A DNA stretch of 34,051 nucleotides from QYOJ01 sp964642545. GTDB taxonomy: Bacteria; Bacteroidota; Bacteroidia; Bacteroidales; FEN-979. The notes below the pieces were generated by a model. It was not told the DNA's origin, ran no database searches, and saw only the letters and a list, made by a program, of their open reading frames with translations. Position numbers and translations under genes: made by a program. Shown here piece by piece: positions 32,087-34,051 of this stretch (within the stretch, counting starts at the first letter, position 1; every line of letters begins with the position of its first letter). Location: the NCBI GenBank assembly GCA_964642545.1, contig CAZXQU010000030.1, positions 1-34,051 on the forward strand, read 5' to 3'.

Positions 32087-33103
32087 ATGAAAGTTTCCGT
32101 CTGGTATAACAACAGTGACATCAGGCTCGAGGAGGTCCCAACGCCGTCGCCCGGAGCAGGAGAGATGCTGGTCAAGGTCATCTCCTGCGGCATCTGTGGA
32201 AGCGATGTTGTGGAGTGGTACCGGTTGCCTAGGGCACCGCTGGTGTTGGGCCATGAAGTTGGTGTGGAGGTTGTTGAGATTGGGGAGGACGTTGCCAAAT
32301 ACAAAAAGGGTGACAGGCTTTTTATCGCGCCCAAGGTCCCCTGTCTGAAATGCAACTACTGTCTGAAGGGGCATTTTCCCCAGTGTTCAGAAATTAAGGA
32401 TCGGCTTCCGGGAGGATTCGCGGAATATATCCTGGTGCCGAAGGAAATTGTCAACCACGGATCCTACCTTCTCCCCAACAATCTAACCTACGACCAGGCG
32501 ACATTTATCGAGCCTCTGGCTTGTGTGATAAGGGCACAGCGACTTGCCGGCATTGAAGCAGGACAAACTCTCCTGATTCTCGGCTCCGGCATGTCGGGGC
32601 TTCTTCATACAAAACTTGCCAGGTACAACCATTGCAACGTGATGAACACCGATATCAGCCCTGGCAAACTTGAACGGGCAAAACATTGTGGTGCAAATTA
32701 TGTGGCTGATGCTGGCTCAGATATACTCGAACAGTTGATGGCATTCTATGGCCGGAAAGCAGATGCCGTGATGGTGACAACTTCTGCTATGTCTGCTCTA
32801 AAGCAAGCATGGGAGACTGTTGACATGGGAGGGGCGGTTGTTTTGTTCGCCGTACCAGATCCAGGCAAAGATGTTGTCGTTCCCCTCAATGACTTCTGGC
32901 GAAAAGAGATCCGCATCATCACCTCTTACTATTGTGGCCCCCCTGATATTGAAGAGGCAATTAACCTGATTGCAATGGGGAACATTGTGGTCGACGACCT
33001 CATCACACACAGGCTGCCACTGAGCAAAACTGCCAAAGGGTTTCAGATGTTACTGGATGGTGGGGAGGCGGTCAAGATCATTATAAATCCACAAGAAGGC
33101 TAA
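32087..33103 (+). CDS. Zinc-dependent alcohol/polyol dehydrogenase (MDR family)
   Basis: This 338-residue medium-chain dehydrogenase binds catalytic zinc through Cys37 in GICGSD and His56-Glu57 in LGHEVG, and structural zinc through Cys86, 89, 92 and 100. The dinucleotide-binding motif is GSGMSGLLH. FIEPLACVIRAQR is typical of sorbitol/threonine dehydrogenase-like members. Substrate cannot be read. Position next to LsrF-like aldolase suggests a linked sugar or dione-type compound, but the composite repeat lies between them. It converges on the fucosidase gene with a 47-base gap. Confidence 0.92.
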   Translation: MKVSVWYNNSDIRLEEVPTPSPGAGEMLVKVISCGICGSDVVEWYRLPRAPLVLGHEVGVEVVEIGEDVAKYKKGDRLFIAPKVPCLKCNYCLKGHFPQCSEIKDRLPGGFAEYILVPKEIVNHGSYLLPNNLTYDQATFIEPLACVIRAQRLAGIEAGQTLLILGSGMSGLLHTKLARYNHCNVMNTDISPGKLERAKHCGANYVADAGSDILEQLMAFYGRKADAVMVTTSAMSALKQAWETVDMGGAVVLFAVPDPGKDVVVPLNDFWRKEIRIITSYYCGPPDIEEAINLIAMGNIVVDDLITHRLPLSKTAKGFQMLLDGGEAVKIIINPQEG

Positions 33104-33150
33104 CATAAGAAGAAGATTTCTTCAGTTCATCGTGGCACAACACATGGCAA

Positions 33151-34051
33151 CTACTTATTAGCTTTTTTGGCAGGAAAAAATTCCTTCAGCTGATAGACAT
33201 ACGCATGTGTACAGGGCAGTTCGGAAGGGCTGATTTGTGGCGCCGAAATCTGGATTCCTCCCTCAACCGGATGCCACTCCACCGCTCTCTTCACACCGAT
33301 CATCTCAATGGATAAATCTCCCGGATATTCTGAAGTCGGTACGAAGATCCCTGACTCAGGCCACTCTGAGCAAATAGCATAAATATCACTCCCTTTGGTG
33401 GTATACCAAACGGGTGGTTCCTTTGGATTCAACTCTTCTCCAGGGATGGAAATCTCATCCTGATACCAGGGTCGCGTCCCGAAAACAGACTCTCCGTTAA
33501 CTGCCAGCCACTCGCCGATTTCCACAAGCCTCTCCTGCATGATGACAGGGATCCGGCCATCGGCGGTGGGTCCGACATTCAGGAGGAGGTTGCCACCCCG
33601 GCTGACAATATCCACGAGTTCATGGATCAACTCTGTGGTTGTGCTGTAATCCTCCAGGTTTTCTGCCCGGTTAAATCCATATGATCCTCCGATGCCGCGA
33701 CTCTCTTCCCAGGGATGGTGCGCCCCAATGGCATCGGTATCCTTGTATTCGCTGGAATAGTAATCTCCATGGTTTCCGGGAACCCCTTTCGCCCACCGAT
33801 CATTCACCACTACTTCATCTTTGTTAGGAGCTCCGTTGTAGAGCCACGCCAGAAACTCTTTTGTATGCCAGTAATCCGCATCAAAATCCCACTCCCCGCC
33901 ATCCGAAAAGATCAGGCTTGGATGGTACTGCATGACAAGTTCCTTCAATTGGGGAATAACATGCCCTTCCACATAGTCTTCCTGTGGGATCTGGTACGTT
34001 TCAATCATTTTTTTGTCCAGCCAAAAGCCGCTTTTGGTCCGTTTGGTAGGG
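33151..34051 (-). CDS. Alpha-L-fucosidase (GH29), C-terminal part; continues beyond the right edge
   Basis: The frame is open to the edge and covers about 300 residues. DYVEGHVIPQLKELVMQYHPSLIFSDGGEWDFD corresponds to the GH29 segment that carries the nucleophile Asp (SDGGEWD), and LIHELVDIVSRGGNLLLNVGPTADGRIP is the strongest family signature. A C-terminal strand-rich domain follows, with IYAICSEWPESGIFVPT. The reading MIETYQIPQ at 34008 is an internal Met and not the true start. GH29 enzymes release L-fucose from glycans, typically in periplasm or at the surface. The signal peptide region is outside the window. Confidence 0.93.
   Translation of the reverse strand, partial: PTKRTKSGFWLDKKMIETYQIPQEDYVEGHVIPQLKELVMQYHPSLIFSDGGEWDFDADYWHTKEFLAWLYNGAPNKDEVVVNDRWAKGVPGNHGDYYSSEYKDTDAIGAHHPWEESRGIGGSYGFNRAENLEDYSTTTELIHELVDIVSRGGNLLLNVGPTADGRIPVIMQERLVEIGEWLAVNGESVFGTRPWYQDEISIPGEELNPKEPPVWYTTKGSDIYAICSEWPESGIFVPTSEYPGDLSIEMIGVKRAVEWHPVEGGIQISAPQISPSELPCTHAYVYQLKEFFPAKKANK

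Noticed and set aside
33104..33150. Terminator between the converging dehydrogenase and fucosidase genes
   Set aside because: GAAGAA pairs with TTCTTC over a three-base loop, but the stem is short, has low GC and no T tract.
1..34051. tRNA, rRNA, insertion sequences or phage genes
   Set aside because: I found no cloverleaf, rRNA segment, transposase or integrase; the spacers are all under about 220 bases.

Overview
The window looks like a chromosomal segment of a Bacteroidota bacterium, probably Bacteroidales/Marinilabiliales-like. The evidence is: several TAnnTTTG-type -7 promoter elements with few Shine-Dalgarno sequences; the gene order rsfS-ftsH-LUD-cdsA-psd; DUF4252 and PorV-like outer-membrane proteins; and a GH29 fucosidase at the right edge. 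No rRNA, tRNA, CRISPR, phage or transposase gene was found. No stretch of more than 300 bases lacks a gene.

Layout. 1-195: end of an unrecognised gene. 211-1884 (+): ECF sigma factor, a membrane protein that is probably its anti-sigma factor, and a secreted DUF4252 protein, closed by a strong terminator. 1974-4936 (-): two outer-membrane barrel proteins, one with a helix-hairpin-helix domain. 5043-5702 (+): DUF2461 protein. 5714-11261 (-): psd, cdsA, LUD protein, ftsH, rsfS and a LOG-family protein, covering phospholipid synthesis, membrane proteolysis and ribosome silencing. 11406-12427: a small membrane protein, then the decayed remnant of what looks like a PQQ-propeller membrane protein. 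12466-21532 (-): uvrA, lytic transglycosylase, rfbC, lpdA, a small membrane protein and an M14-like peptidase, with octamer repeats in the spacers. 21750-28024: amino-acid metabolism, comprising a trans-sulfuration-type PLP enzyme, thrC, thrH, an SDR oxidoreductase, and an Lrp regulator divergent from a methionine gamma-lyase-like enzyme. 28086-30950 (-): full-length gcvP. 31075-33103 (+): an LsrF-like aldolase/thiolase and a zinc alcohol dehydrogenase. 33151-34051 (-): C-terminal part of a GH29 alpha-L-fucosidase.

How genes work together. CdsA makes CDP-diacylglycerol and Psd finishes phosphatidylethanolamine. ThrC consumes O-phosphohomoserine and ThrH can make it, so the pair may form a threonine branch independent of ThrB, next to a PLP enzyme that probably uses an activated homoserine. 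GcvP and LpdA are two of the four glycine-cleavage proteins; GcvT and GcvH are not here.

The most unusual signal is in the spacers. Short tandem arrays with 7- or 8-bp periods sit on or next to the stop codons of several genes. Because the periods are not multiples of three and the units contain TAA, TAG or TGA, most of these arrays put stops in all three frames in the sense direction. A second layer is REP-like palindromes with a GGCATGCC core: two in spacers and one in frame inside lpdA. Two other hairpin-type repeats lie at 25331-25394 and 31966-32071.
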